Notes: generated from the sequence alone by a model not told the origin. 64,000 bases of DNA from Qipengyuania intermedia (GCF_019711615.1 NZ_JAIGNS010000001.1:434001-498000); one strand, 5' to 3'. Counted from the first letter of the stretch, positions 9,865 to 17,491 are shown. Program-made: numbers and translations.

Positions 9865-10129
9865 GAATAGTCCCTCCAGAAGTCTCAGCAGCACGCGACC
9901 CGTGCTGGACTGATACCCGAGAGGTGTAATCGGATAACAAGGGCTGTCGAGAGGGTCAGAACTAAGAAAAATAGTAAATCACGGCTTTATCGACGAATTG
10001 TTGCATTTCGGCGACGAAGTGACTTCGACTTTTATTTATTACGAAAGAGAGTATCGCCGGAATCTATGCCAGCCAAGAGAAACATTACTGATTTTTACTT
10101 ATCGATCGCCTTCTCAAAGGCGTGCGGCC

Positions 10130-11713
10130 CTACTCTTCGCTCTCCCCGGACGATTGTTCTTCCAGTTCCTGATCTGCATCGCGCTGCTCGAACCGGCGAT
10201 GACGCACGATCCTTGGCGTGATGACAATGTAAAGTTCGGTCGTGGTGCTGGTGGAGCGTTCGTTGCGGAATGCTGCACCGATCAGCGGTATGTCGCCCAG
10301 AAGCGGGATTTTCGACTTGGTCGTCAGCACGTTTTCCTGCGTCAGGCCGCCGATGACGAAGGTTTCGCCATCGCGCACCGATGCACTGGTTTCCGCTTCG
10401 CGCTGACTGATCGTCGGGTAGCCTTGGCTAAAGCCGGTCACGCTCGAGACGACGCCATAGATTTTCGAGGTGATATAGCCGTCCGTGCTGACCCGCGGCG
10501 CGATCTGCAAGGTGACCCCGACGTTCACATACTGGACCTGCTGAGAGACGCCGTTCACGCCCGACAACTGGATCGAAGTGAGAATAGGCAAGGCATCGCC
10601 CGTAATGATCTTGGCCGTCGAACCGCTTTGCGCTGCGATCCTCGGCCGCGAGACGATGCGTCCTTCACCTTTCTGGATTTGCGCATAGATCGCAGCCTGC
10701 AATTGCCCTGAAGGCAGGACATCGTTGGGATCAACGCCGAAAGGGAGGAACCCGCCGGTCGCAAGATTGCCGACGGCGATCTGGCCGTTGGAATTGGTGA
10801 AATCGATGCCGAGGTTGCGCGCACCGGTCTCGGTCAGCTCGACGAATTGGGTTTCCAGGATCACGCTGTCGACCGGGACGTCGATCAGTTCGATCTGGCG
10901 CTTCACACGCTCTATCCGTTCTTGCGTCCCGGTGATCCAAATCGCGTTGAGGCGGCGGTCGACGGCGAGACCGTTGCCGACATTCTGGCCTAGCGGCTGG
11001 TCGTCGCGCTCGGCTTGCTGCGGCGCGCCTATGTAGCTGGTCGACTGGTTTGCACCCGGGGATCCGAAACCGGGTTCGCGGCGGATAAAAACATCGTTGG
11101 GGGCAATTTCCGCCCCTTCGGCGAGAAGACCGACGATTTCCGAGACATCGGCGTATTTCAGGAAAACCAATTCGTACGAATCGCCGGGCTGGTAACTATC
11201 GACCGGTCCGCGCTGCAGTTCCTGTTGCGGCACGACGTCTTCGCCGTCCGAGCCGATCGGACGTGTGCCCAGGGTTTCCTCGTCACTGACCATCTCGACA
11301 CGCACTTGCACGGCGTTGTTGCCCATCTGCTCCGCCCGTATGCGCGAGGGGCGAGCCGTGTCGAACCTGAGTACGAGGCTGCTGCCTTCCGTCACGAACT
11401 GTAGGGATCGAACCAGGCCGCGATAGCTTTGCCTGTCGGGCACCCGGCCGACCTTGAGCGTCGTGGCCATGACGAGTTCAGGCCTCGTGGGATTCCTGTC
11501 GATGGTCGCCACGCGCGGTTCGGCAGGTGAGAAGCGGAGCATGAATGTCGCCGCCCCCTCGTCCTCGGAAACCAGCCGGACTTCTTCCAGAACGGAAGGC
11601 ACGACCTGAGCCGAAGCCGTCGCGAGCGGCCACACGGCCGCAATCGCTGCAAGCAACGCCAGAATGGCAAAAGGTATACGGTGCCCTGCGACCCGGGCGT
11701 GAACCGCCTTCAT
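10130..11713 (-). CDS. Type II/III-type secretin protein
   Basis: 527 residues with a signal peptide (cleavage near ATASA-QVV). The N-terminal ~130 residues look like a beta-rich AMIN-like domain. Then come a secretin N-type domain (YELVFLKYADVSEIVGLLAEG; RLNAIWITGTQERIERVKRQIELID) and the C-terminal secretin barrel region with SRPRIAAQSG and the hallmark KIPLLGDIPLIGAAFR...LYIVITPRIV. Such proteins form outer-membrane gated rings in secretion systems or type IV pili. No other secretion-system gene is next to it, so its machine is unknown. A TCCCAG-TC-CTGGGA inverted repeat lies at 11726-11739, just upstream of the start. Confidence 0.9.
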   Translation of the reverse strand: MKAVHARVAGHRIPFAILALLAAIAAVWPLATASAQVVPSVLEEVRLVSEDEGAATFMLRFSPAEPRVATIDRNPTRPELVMATTLKVGRVPDRQSYRGLVRSLQFVTEGSSLVLRFDTARPSRIRAEQMGNNAVQVRVEMVSDEETLGTRPIGSDGEDVVPQQELQRGPVDSYQPGDSYELVFLKYADVSEIVGLLAEGAEIAPNDVFIRREPGFGSPGANQSTSYIGAPQQAERDDQPLGQNVGNGLAVDRRLNAIWITGTQERIERVKRQIELIDVPVDSVILETQFVELTETGARNLGIDFTNSNGQIAVGNLATGGFLPFGVDPNDVLPSGQLQAAIYAQIQKGEGRIVSRPRIAAQSGSTAKIITGDALPILTSIQLSGVNGVSQQVQYVNVGVTLQIAPRVSTDGYITSKIYGVVSSVTGFSQGYPTISQREAETSASVRDGETFVIGGLTQENVLTTKSKIPLLGDIPLIGAAFRNERSTSTTTELYIVITPRIVRHRRFEQRDADQELEEQSSGESEE

Positions 11714-11840
11714 TATTTCAAAAATTCCCAGTCCTGGGAGACAGGCATACCGAACATTGCCTGCGCGACAATAGAGTTTTCGGAATATTCCCTCGCCTGT
11801 GGCCAGTTTGCGACAGGGCGAAAGGTCTGTGTCCGGCGAA

Positions 11841-12863
11841 CTATTCTTCCATCAATCCATGTTTCTTGATGGCGTGACGCAATTGGTCGTAGCTCAGGCC
11901 CAATGCCTTGGCCGTTTGCCGCTGGTTCCAACGATGCTTGCCCAGCGCGTGCTCCAGGATCATGCGCTCATGCTGGTCAACCGCAGCCTTGAGATCTTCA
12001 ACCTGGTCTAGGTCGGGCGCAATTTGTGCGGCGGGCTGCACTTGCTGCTGCACCGGATCCTTCTTCGGGATCGTCGGGGAGATCGGCTTCCAGGGACTGT
12101 CGAAGGGATCGAACTGGACGTGACCGATAGGAGTGTCCCAATCGTCCCACCGGTAGACAGCCCGCTCGACCACGTTGCGCAGCTCGCGCACATTGCCTGG
12201 CCATGGGTGCTCTTCGAGTTCCTGTGCGACATGCTCGGCAAAGCCGGGCCAGGCCTCCCAGCCGAGCTCCGCGCCCATCCGGCGGCCGAAATAATCCGCG
12301 AGCACTGCGATATCCCCTTCGCGTACGCGCAATGGAGGAAGCGTGATGACCTCGAAGCTCAGTCGATCGAGAAGGTCGGCCCGGAACTCGCCCCGCTCAG
12401 CCTTGGCCGGCAAATCCTCGTTTGTTGCCGCGACGATCCGCACGTCGACACGCATCGGGCGCGATGAACCGATCCGCGTGACTTCGCCATATTCGACTGC
12501 TCTCAGCAGCCGCTCCTGTGCCCCCATCGACAAGGTGCCCAGTTCGTCGAGAAATAGAGTGCCCTTGTCGGCTTCTTCGAACCTTCCCGCGCGCTGTTTG
12601 GTAGCACCGGTGAAGGCCCCGGCCTCGTGACCGAACAGTTCCGCCTCGATCAGTGTCTCTGGCAGCGCAGCGCAGTTCATGGTCACCAAAGGTTCGTCCC
12701 AGCGGGTGGACAGTCGGTGCAGACGTTCGGCAATCAGTTCCTTGCCCGTGCCGCGTTCGCCGATGACCAGGACGGGGCGCCGCATGGGCGCCGCACGGCT
12801 GGTCCGCTCGACCGCGTCGAGGAAAGCGCCGGACTGCCCGATGAACTGATTATCCCGCTCCAT
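11841..12863 (-). CDS. pspF: Phage-shock operon sigma-54 activator PspF
   Basis: 340 residues from the ATG at 12863 (MERDNQFIGQSGAFLDAVER), where PspF homology begins; an open frame extends 52 codons further but that part is not PspF-like. It lacks a receiver domain, as PspF does. Visible are Walker A (GERGTGKEL), the sigma-54 contact loop GAFTGAT, Walker B (LFLDELGTL), the R-finger region and a C-terminal Fis-type HTH (RQTAKALGLSYDQLRHAIKKHG). In the known system PspA binds and inhibits PspF until membrane stress. It is divergent from the psp genes, across a sigma-54 promoter. Confidence 0.95.
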   Translation of the reverse strand: MERDNQFIGQSGAFLDAVERTSRAAPMRRPVLVIGERGTGKELIAERLHRLSTRWDEPLVTMNCAALPETLIEAELFGHEAGAFTGATKQRAGRFEEADKGTLFLDELGTLSMGAQERLLRAVEYGEVTRIGSSRPMRVDVRIVAATNEDLPAKAERGEFRADLLDRLSFEVITLPPLRVREGDIAVLADYFGRRMGAELGWEAWPGFAEHVAQELEEHPWPGNVRELRNVVERAVYRWDDWDTPIGHVQFDPFDSPWKPISPTIPKKDPVQQQVQPAAQIAPDLDQVEDLKAAVDQHERMILEHALGKHRWNQRQTAKALGLSYDQLRHAIKKHGLMEE

Positions 12864-12933
12864 GACCAATAGATAGGGAATTTTCCCAAGGGTTGGCAAT
12901 CCCCACCAGAACGTCGTTCGTCGAAAAACGCAA

Positions 12934-12955
12934 AACTGCGATATTTCAGGCAGTT
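12934..12955. promoter_or_regulatory. Inverted repeat, candidate PspF upstream activating site
   Basis: AACTGC (12934-12939) and GCAGTT (12950-12955) form an inverted repeat centred about 20 bp before the -24 element of the psp promoter. PspF enhancer sites normally sit further upstream, so this may be a different operator. The assignment is inference. Confidence 0.35.
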
Positions 12956-12963
12956 GCGAGTTT

Positions 12964-12979
12964 TGGCACACCCTTTGCT
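12964..12979 (+). promoter_or_regulatory. Sigma-54 promoter of the psp operon
   Basis: TGGCACACCCTTTGCT matches the -24/-12 consensus (TGGCAC-N5-TTGCT) exactly, with the GG and GC elements 12 bases apart. Transcription would start about 12 bases after the -12 element, ~30 bases before the first small gene. The PspF gene on the other strand supports the assignment. Confidence 0.92.
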
Positions 12980-13021
12980 GAACACAGGACAACAACGAAT
13001 ACCAGTCCAGGGAGGACAACC

Positions 13022-13174
13022 ATGTACGACCGCAAATTCTTCCAGACCCAGCTCGGACAAGCTGCCCTTGCCAGCATTGCGGCCATGACGGCCTTTGTCG
13101 TGCTGAGCTCGCAGATTTCCGTCACGAGCCCGATCCCGGTCGTCGCATCCTACGAACAGGTTGAAATCGCGTGA
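13022..13174 (+). CDS. Small membrane protein, first gene of the psp operon
   Basis: 50 residues, ATG preceded by GGGAGGACAACC. One hydrophobic segment (residues ~13-31, AALASIAAMTAFVVLSSQI) is flanked by a short basic N-terminus and a C-terminal tail SYEQVEIA. I do not recognise the family. It is the first gene after the sigma-54 promoter, so it should be induced with pspA. Its stop overlaps a GTG (GTGA) that opens a frame leading without interruption into pspA. Confidence 0.7.
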   Translation: MYDRKFFQTQLGQAALASIAAMTAFVVLSSQISVTSPIPVVASYEQVEIA

Positions 13175-13353
13175 CCGACAATACCCCCCTCGGGCCGGAG
13201 CGCCTTAGTCCCGACGCTTCGGCCCGTCCCCGCAAACCGCATGGCAATCGCCTTGCCCGGATTGATCGCGAAGCGCAGCGCGCAAGAGATTGGACCAATC
13301 CCGAAACAGTGAATACGAAGATCAACGAATTTTTCTCAACCGGAGCACCCTTG

Positions 13354-14043
13354 ATGGGCATTTTCAGCAGAACCCGCGATATCGTCGCCGCCAATTTCAA
13401 CGACATGCTCGACAAGGCGGATGATCCGCAGAAGATGATCCGCATGATCATCCTCGAGATGGAGGAAACCCTGGTGGAAGTCCGCGCGAGCGCGGCACGC
13501 ACGATCGCGGACCAGAAGGAAATGCACCGCCACACGGTCAAGCTGGACAAGCTCCAGGCCGATTGGGGCGAAAAGGCGGCCCTGGCGCTGTCGAAAGATC
13601 GCGAAGATCTCGCCCGTGCAGCCCTCGTCGAAAAGAAGAAAGCTGCCGACATGAGCGACCAGCTCAAGCAGGAAATCGCCGTACTCGACGATGCCCTGCG
13701 CGCTTACGAGCAGGACATCCAGAAGCTGCAGAACCGCCTGCGCGAAGCACGCAGCCGCCAGACCGCGATCGCCGCCCGCCTGGAAAGCGCGGAGAACCGG
13801 GTCAAGCTGCGCAGCCTGATGACCGAAGATCGTGTCGACGATGCGCTGAGCCGGTTCGACCAGCTCGAACGCCGCGTCGACTACGCCGAAGGCCGTGCCG
13901 AAGCGCTGTCCATTTCCGATGGCAGCAAGCAGCCAAGCCTTTCCGACGAGATCGCCGCGCTCGAGGGCGCCGATGCGATCGACGATGAACTTGAACAGAT
14001 GAAGAAAGCGCTCGGCAAGTCCGACGCGAAGAAGGAGGACTGA
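13354..14043 (+). CDS. pspA: Phage-shock protein A (PspA/IM30)
   Basis: 229 residues from the ATG at 13354, the canonical PspA start (MGIFSRTRDIVAANFNDMLD) with GGAG upstream. The rest is the long ESCRT-III-like coiled coil (KMIRMIILEMEETLVEVRA; RSRQTAIAARLESAENRVKL). PspA inhibits PspF and, on stress, binds and stabilises the inner membrane. The frame is open upstream to a GTG at 13171, which would add 61 residues not typical of PspA and is coupled (GTGA) to the preceding gene; see findings. The pspB start follows 3 bases after the stop. Confidence 0.95.
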   Translation: MGIFSRTRDIVAANFNDMLDKADDPQKMIRMIILEMEETLVEVRASAARTIADQKEMHRHTVKLDKLQADWGEKAALALSKDREDLARAALVEKKKAADMSDQLKQEIAVLDDALRAYEQDIQKLQNRLREARSRQTAIAARLESAENRVKLRSLMTEDRVDDALSRFDQLERRVDYAEGRAEALSISDGSKQPSLSDEIAALEGADAIDDELEQMKKALGKSDAKKED

Positions 14044-14046
14044 TCC

Positions 14047-14343
14047 ATGGACGAGATTTTTGCAATCGTGGCGATCTTCATCGCCCTCCCGTGGATCGTC
14101 CTGCACTACATCACGAAGTGGAAGACGTCCGCCACCATCACCACCGACGATGAAGCGTTACTGGAAGAGCTCTACAATCTCGCCAAGCGCCTCGATGACC
14201 GGATGGACACCGTCGAGCGTCTCGTCGCTTCCGACAATCCCGACTTCCGCCCCGCCCGCCTCGTCCACGACAGCGAGCAGGACAACGAACAGCTGCGCGA
14301 ACTCGAACAGCTGATTGCCGAGAAAAAAGGAGCAGCAAAGTGA
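14047..14343 (+). CDS. pspB: Phage-shock protein B
   Basis: 98 residues: an N-terminal membrane helix (IFAIVAIFIALPWIVLHYI), then the PspB coiled coil (LLEELYNLAKRLDDRMDTVERLVASDNPDF). Typical PspB is ~75 residues; the extra C-terminus is another charged helix (NEQLRELEQLIAEKK). PspB with PspC senses envelope stress and releases PspF from PspA. The stop overlaps the GTG start of pspC (GTGA). Confidence 0.93.
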   Translation: MDEIFAIVAIFIALPWIVLHYITKWKTSATITTDDEALLEELYNLAKRLDDRMDTVERLVASDNPDFRPARLVHDSEQDNEQLRELEQLIAEKKGAAK

Positions 14344-14714
14344 ACTCCCCCCGCACCACTCTTTATCGCGACAAGCAGAATGCGAAGTTCATGGGGGTTC
14401 TCTCCGGCATCGCGGACTACACCGGCGTCAACGCCTTGTGGATCCGCCTGGGCTTCCTGATCCTCGCGGTGTCGATGGGCTGGCCTATCCTTGCCTATTT
14501 CGTCGCCGGCATCCTGCTCAACAAGAAGCCCGCACACCTCTACTCCGAGCCTGCCGAACAGAAATACTGGCAGGGCGTGCGGCAAAACCCGAAGCGTACG
14601 GCCCGCGAAATCCGTGGCAAGATGAAGGACATCGACCGCCGCCTGGCAGACGTCGAAACCTTCTACGTCAGCAACAACCCGCGCCTCACGGCCGAAATCG
14701 AACGCCTGCGCTAA
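14340..14714 (+). CDS. pspC: Phage-shock protein C
   Basis: 124 residues, GTG start overlapping the pspB stop. The PspC domain is clear (TTLYRDKQNAKFMGVLSGIADYTGVNALWIRLGFLI), with two hydrophobic stretches. After it comes a ~50-residue soluble tail ending in DIDRRLADVETFYVSNN and TAEIERLR, which repeats the heptad/LER motif of PspB and of the five small proteins downstream. It acts as the inner-membrane stress sensor partner of PspB. Confidence 0.94.
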   Translation: MNSPRTTLYRDKQNAKFMGVLSGIADYTGVNALWIRLGFLILAVSMGWPILAYFVAGILLNKKPAHLYSEPAEQKYWQGVRQNPKRTAREIRGKMKDIDRRLADVETFYVSNNPRLTAEIERLR

Positions 14715-14739
14715 AGCCGGGCCGAGGGGGAGAGAGAAT

Positions 14740-15045
14740 ATGGATCCCGCGCTTTTGATACCGATCCTGGCGCTGAGCATCCCGATCGTCGCGATCTGGA
14801 CCAAGCACCAGCAGAAGCTCGCTGAAATGAACATCCAGACCACCGCGCAGGCCACTGCCGAACAGGCAGCGCAATACGCCAGCAAGGTGCAGCAACTCGA
14901 AGACCGCGTTCAGGTGCTTGAGCGGATCGTGACCGACAAGGGATACGATGTCGCCACCCAGATCGAAGCCCTGCGCGACCAGCGCCGCGTCGATGACGAA
15001 GGCACCGGCGTTCCCTTAGGGACGCTGAACAGGGAGAAAGCATGA
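14740..15045 (+). CDS. PspB-like paralogue 1 (membrane helix plus coiled coil)
   Basis: 101 residues; ATG after GGGGAGAGAG. An N-terminal membrane helix (DPALLIPILALSIPIVAIW) is followed by an Ala/Gln-rich helix and a coiled coil (QLEDRVQVLERIVTDKGY, then QIEALRD). The layout is that of PspB, and the motif recurs in the next four genes and in PspC. It lies 25 bases after pspC in the same operon. The likely role is an additional partner of PspB/PspC/PspA, but this is inference. Confidence 0.85.
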   Translation: MDPALLIPILALSIPIVAIWTKHQQKLAEMNIQTTAQATAEQAAQYASKVQQLEDRVQVLERIVTDKGYDVATQIEALRDQRRVDDEGTGVPLGTLNREKA

Positions 15046-15353
15046 TGGAATTCTTCACCGAAACCGCAATCATCGCCGGCGTGGCCATCATGACGGGCGG
15101 CTGGGTGGTAACAACCTGGTTGCGGATAAAGAACGGCTATCCGCTGGAGAACAGCTGGGGCAAAGCCGTCTATCCGAAGAACGACCAGGCAGTGGAGCGG
15201 GTCAAGCTGCTCACCCAGGAAAACGCCGAACTGCGTGCTGAATTGGGTTCGCTCAAGGACCGCCTCGGCAATGTCGAACGCATCGTCACCGACAGCGGCT
15301 ATCACCTGACCAATGAGATCGACCGCTTGCGCGACAAGTCGGAGACGAATTGA
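15042..15353 (+). CDS. PspB-like paralogue 2
   Basis: 103 residues, start overlapping the previous stop (ATGATG, with GGGAG upstream). The N-terminal hydrophobic helix (AIIAGVAIMTGGWVVTTWL) is followed by a linker and the coiled coil SLKDRLGNVERIVTDSGY, then EIDRLRDK. Same architecture as its neighbours. It should be co-induced from the psp sigma-54 promoter. Confidence 0.85.
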   Translation: MMEFFTETAIIAGVAIMTGGWVVTTWLRIKNGYPLENSWGKAVYPKNDQAVERVKLLTQENAELRAELGSLKDRLGNVERIVTDSGYHLTNEIDRLRDKSETN

Positions 15354-15667
15354 TGGATCCGAACCTGATCCTGATTTTCGGCTTCGTCCTGACTGCGGCG
15401 CTCCTGGCCATGACTACCGGTATTCTCATCCACCGGCGCCAGGTCGAACACGACGAACGCCGCGCGGAACTGAAGGTCCGCGAGGCTGAGGCGAAGGCCG
15501 AAGAGGCGCGCTACTCCAAGGGCGACTACAGCCAGATCGAGGAGCGTCTCCGCGTACTCGAACGCATTGCAACTGACAGCAATCACGCTCTGGCTTCCCA
15601 AATCGACGAGCTGCGCGACCTTCACGCAATAGAAGACCGTACCCAGCCAAGCGAGGCCGCGCGATGA
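15353..15667 (+). CDS. PspB-like paralogue 3
   Basis: 104 residues from the ATG at 15353, one base inside the previous TGA (TGATG). A membrane helix (LILIFGFVLTAALLAMTTGILI) is followed by a strongly charged helix (HDERRAELKVREAEAKAEEA) and the motif QIEERLRVLERIATDSNH with QIDELRD. The charged helix is longer than in its paralogues. Confidence 0.85.
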   Translation: MDPNLILIFGFVLTAALLAMTTGILIHRRQVEHDERRAELKVREAEAKAEEARYSKGDYSQIEERLRVLERIATDSNHALASQIDELRDLHAIEDRTQPSEAAR

Positions 15668-15957
15668 GCTTCTGGACCGCCATTTTCATGATCGTCGTGG
15701 TCTGCGCCATCGCCGAGGTCTTCAAGGCGAAGTACCGCTCCGAAAAAGGCATCACTCGCGATTACCTCGGCAACGAAACCGTGGTCGGCTCCAAGGTCGA
15801 TCCCGACGCCCAGCGTGAGCTCGAAGACCTGCGCGAACGCATCAAGGTACTGGAGCGCATCGCCACAGACGGCAATTCGCTCGACGCAAGTGAAACGCAG
15901 CGGATCGCCGCTGAAATCGAGGCCCTGCGCGACAAGCAGGTCGAAAAGGACAACTGA
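15664..15957 (+). CDS. PspB-like paralogue 4
   Basis: 97 residues, start overlapping the previous stop by 4 bases (ATGA). An N-terminal helix (FWTAIFMIVVVCAIAEVF) precedes a basic patch and the coiled coil DLRERIKVLERIATDGNS with EIEALRDKQ. A short insertion (SLDASETQRIA) separates the two halves of the motif relative to paralogues 1-3. Confidence 0.85.
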   Translation: MSFWTAIFMIVVVCAIAEVFKAKYRSEKGITRDYLGNETVVGSKVDPDAQRELEDLRERIKVLERIATDGNSLDASETQRIAAEIEALRDKQVEKDN

Positions 15958-15989
15958 GGACCATCCGGGTTCAAGGAGGACATGGGGAA

Positions 15990-16226
15990 ATGTTCGAACC
16001 GACACTCATAATCGCAGGCGCTGCGCTGATCGGCCTAGTAATTGTCGCCGGCACCTTGCTGAGGGCATGGCACGACTGGATCGAATTCAAACGTCGCCAG
16101 CTGGAACACGATGCGCCCGTACCCGAAGACACCGGCAGCGCGATGGGCGCGGCCCGTATCGAACTTGCCGACCTGCGCGAGCGGATCAAGAAGCTCGAAG
16201 CGATTGCCAGCGGAGTGGACCTATGA
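15990..16226 (+). CDS. PspB-like paralogue 5 (short form)
   Basis: 78 residues, ATG 9 bases after AAGGAGGA, the strongest ribosome-binding site of the array. A membrane helix (TLIIAGAALIGLVIVAGTLL) precedes the linker and the coiled coil DLRERIKKLEAIASGVDL, after which the protein stops. It keeps only the first half of the shared motif and is about PspB-sized. Confidence 0.83.
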   Translation: MFEPTLIIAGAALIGLVIVAGTLLRAWHDWIEFKRRQLEHDAPVPEDTGSAMGAARIELADLRERIKKLEAIASGVDL

Positions 16227-16396
16227 GCGCGACCAATAATGCAGCACAAGCCGGTATAGGCCTTGGAAGCGCAATCGCCGTCGCCATCAGCTGGAGCCAG
16301 CACCAATCGATCCTCTGGGCAATAATCCAGGGATTTTTCGGCTGGTTCTACGTCATCTACTATGCATTCACCCGCCCTGGAGGGCTGGCCGGCTGA
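16223..16396 (+). CDS. Small hydrophobic membrane protein at the end of the psp array
   Basis: 57 residues, start overlapping the previous stop (ATGA). Two hydrophobic stretches (GIGLGSAIAVAISW and ILWAIIQGFFGWFYVIYYAF) suggest a two-helix or re-entrant inner-membrane peptide. It has no coiled coil, unlike the preceding five. I do not recognise the family by name. Tight coupling makes it part of the Psp operon. Confidence 0.75.
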   Translation: MSATNNAAQAGIGLGSAIAVAISWSQHQSILWAIIQGFFGWFYVIYYAFTRPGGLAG

Positions 16397-16439
16397 GCGC
16401 GATGGACGCCGCCTCATTAGCTGGCTAGATGCCGCCGCC

Positions 16440-16847
16440 ATGCGCAAACTCGACGACATTGCCGAAGAATACGACTTCCTCGAAGGCGACGAGCGGTATC
16501 GCCTGCTGATCGAGCTGGGTCGGGATCTCGAACCCATGCCCGATCCACTGAAAACCGACGCCACCCTTGTGCGCGGATGTTCGGCGGCGGTCTGGGTCTA
16601 TCCGACAGGCGATGCCGACCAGCTGCATTTCCTGGCCGACAGCAATGCGGCGATTACCAAGGGTATTGTGGCCCTTGTGATCTCGGCCGTTCAGGACAAG
16701 CCGGCCAGCGAGGTGGCGCAGATGGACATTGCCGCCGCGCTCGATCCATTCGACCTGAAAAACCAGCTTTCCAGCAACCGGACGCAAGGTGTGCCCAACA
16801 TGATTGCGCTGGTTAAGGAGCATGCCGCGCGGATCGCAGCCGGTTAG
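16440..16847 (+). CDS. sufE: SufE family cysteine desulfurase activator
   Basis: 135 residues from the ATG at 16440, where SufE homology begins (MRKLDDIAEEYDFLEGDERYRLLIELG). A longer start at 16362 overlaps the preceding gene by 35 bases and adds 26 residues. SufE takes persulfide sulfur from SufS via the active-site Cys, here in VRGCSAAVW. The later NQLSSNRTQGVPNMIALV segment is conserved. The suf cluster itself is not in the window. Confidence 0.92.
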   Translation: MRKLDDIAEEYDFLEGDERYRLLIELGRDLEPMPDPLKTDATLVRGCSAAVWVYPTGDADQLHFLADSNAAITKGIVALVISAVQDKPASEVAQMDIAAALDPFDLKNQLSSNRTQGVPNMIALVKEHAARIAAG

Positions 16848-16848
16848 C

Positions 16849-17199
16849 ATGCGACGCCACATCTATCGCGCATGCGGTTTCCTGTTCGTCGGGCTGGGGG
16901 CCATCGGGGCTTTTCTCCCCATCATGCCGACAGTGCCTTTCCTGTTGCTGGCGGTCTATTTCTTCGCCCGCTCCAGCCCGGAACTGGAGCAGAAGATCCT
17001 CGATCATCCGACCTGGGGCCCGCAAGTTCGCGACTGGCGCGAACGCCGCGCGATCAGCCGCAGGGCAAAGACCATGGCGATCGGTGCCATGGCGACCGGT
17101 GCCGTCTTTACCTGGTACACGCTTGGTGCGCCCTGGTACTACATCTCCATCGCCATCCTCGTGATCGCCGGGACCTGGATCGCCACGCGAAACGAATAG
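16849..17199 (+). CDS. DUF454 (YbaN-like) inner-membrane protein
   Basis: 116 residues from the ATG at 16849, one base after the sufE stop. The family pattern is clear: GFLFVGLGAIGAFLPIMPTVPFLLLAVYFFARSSP, then a conserved HPTWGP and two C-terminal hydrophobic segments. Three to four membrane segments are predicted. The function is unknown. Confidence 0.9.
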   Translation: MRRHIYRACGFLFVGLGAIGAFLPIMPTVPFLLLAVYFFARSSPELEQKILDHPTWGPQVRDWRERRAISRRAKTMAIGAMATGAVFTWYTLGAPWYYISIAILVIAGTWIATRNE

Positions 17200-17279
17200 G
17201 CGCTTTCAGGAACGCGCTGCGATTCAGTCCGTTAGGGTAACATACGGATGGGAGGGTCGACCGAAAGGAACACTCTCAA

Positions 17280-17438
17280 ATGGCAATTCTCATTCTCATC
17301 GCCACGATCCTGCTTCCCCCGCTCGGCGTCGCTGCCAAGCATGGGCTCGGCGGCACCACGTTGCTAAATGTCGTGCTGACCCTGCTGGGCTTTATCCCGG
17401 GACTGATCCACGGCCTGTATGTGAACTACGCCCGCTAA
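17280..17438 (+). CDS. Pmp3/YqaE-family small membrane protein
   Basis: 52 residues: two hydrophobic helices with the Pmp3 pattern (LLPPLGVAAKHG, then LLNVVLTLLGFIPGLIHGLYV). In this family the peptides are linked to membrane potential and salt or stress tolerance. AAGGAA precedes the ATG. It converges with crtZ and shares a bidirectional terminator with it. Confidence 0.9.
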   Translation: MAILILIATILLPPLGVAAKHGLGGTTLLNVVLTLLGFIPGLIHGLYVNYAR

Positions 17439-17462
17439 GCGGCACAGACCGACTAGAACACG

Positions 17463-17491
17463 AAGCGCCGGGGCCTCAGGCTCCGGCGCTT
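17463..17491. terminator. Bidirectional hairpin between Pmp3 gene and crtZ
   Basis: AAGCGCCGG and CCGGCGCTT pair around an 11-base loop. The right arm and the loop overlap the last codons and stop of crtZ. T-rich bases flank it on the plus-strand side. Confidence 0.65.

Noticed and set aside
11841..13019. Longer PspF starting at 13019
   Set aside because: The 52 extra residues are Cys/Trp-rich and not PspF-like, and the frame there runs across the sigma-54 promoter of the divergent operon.
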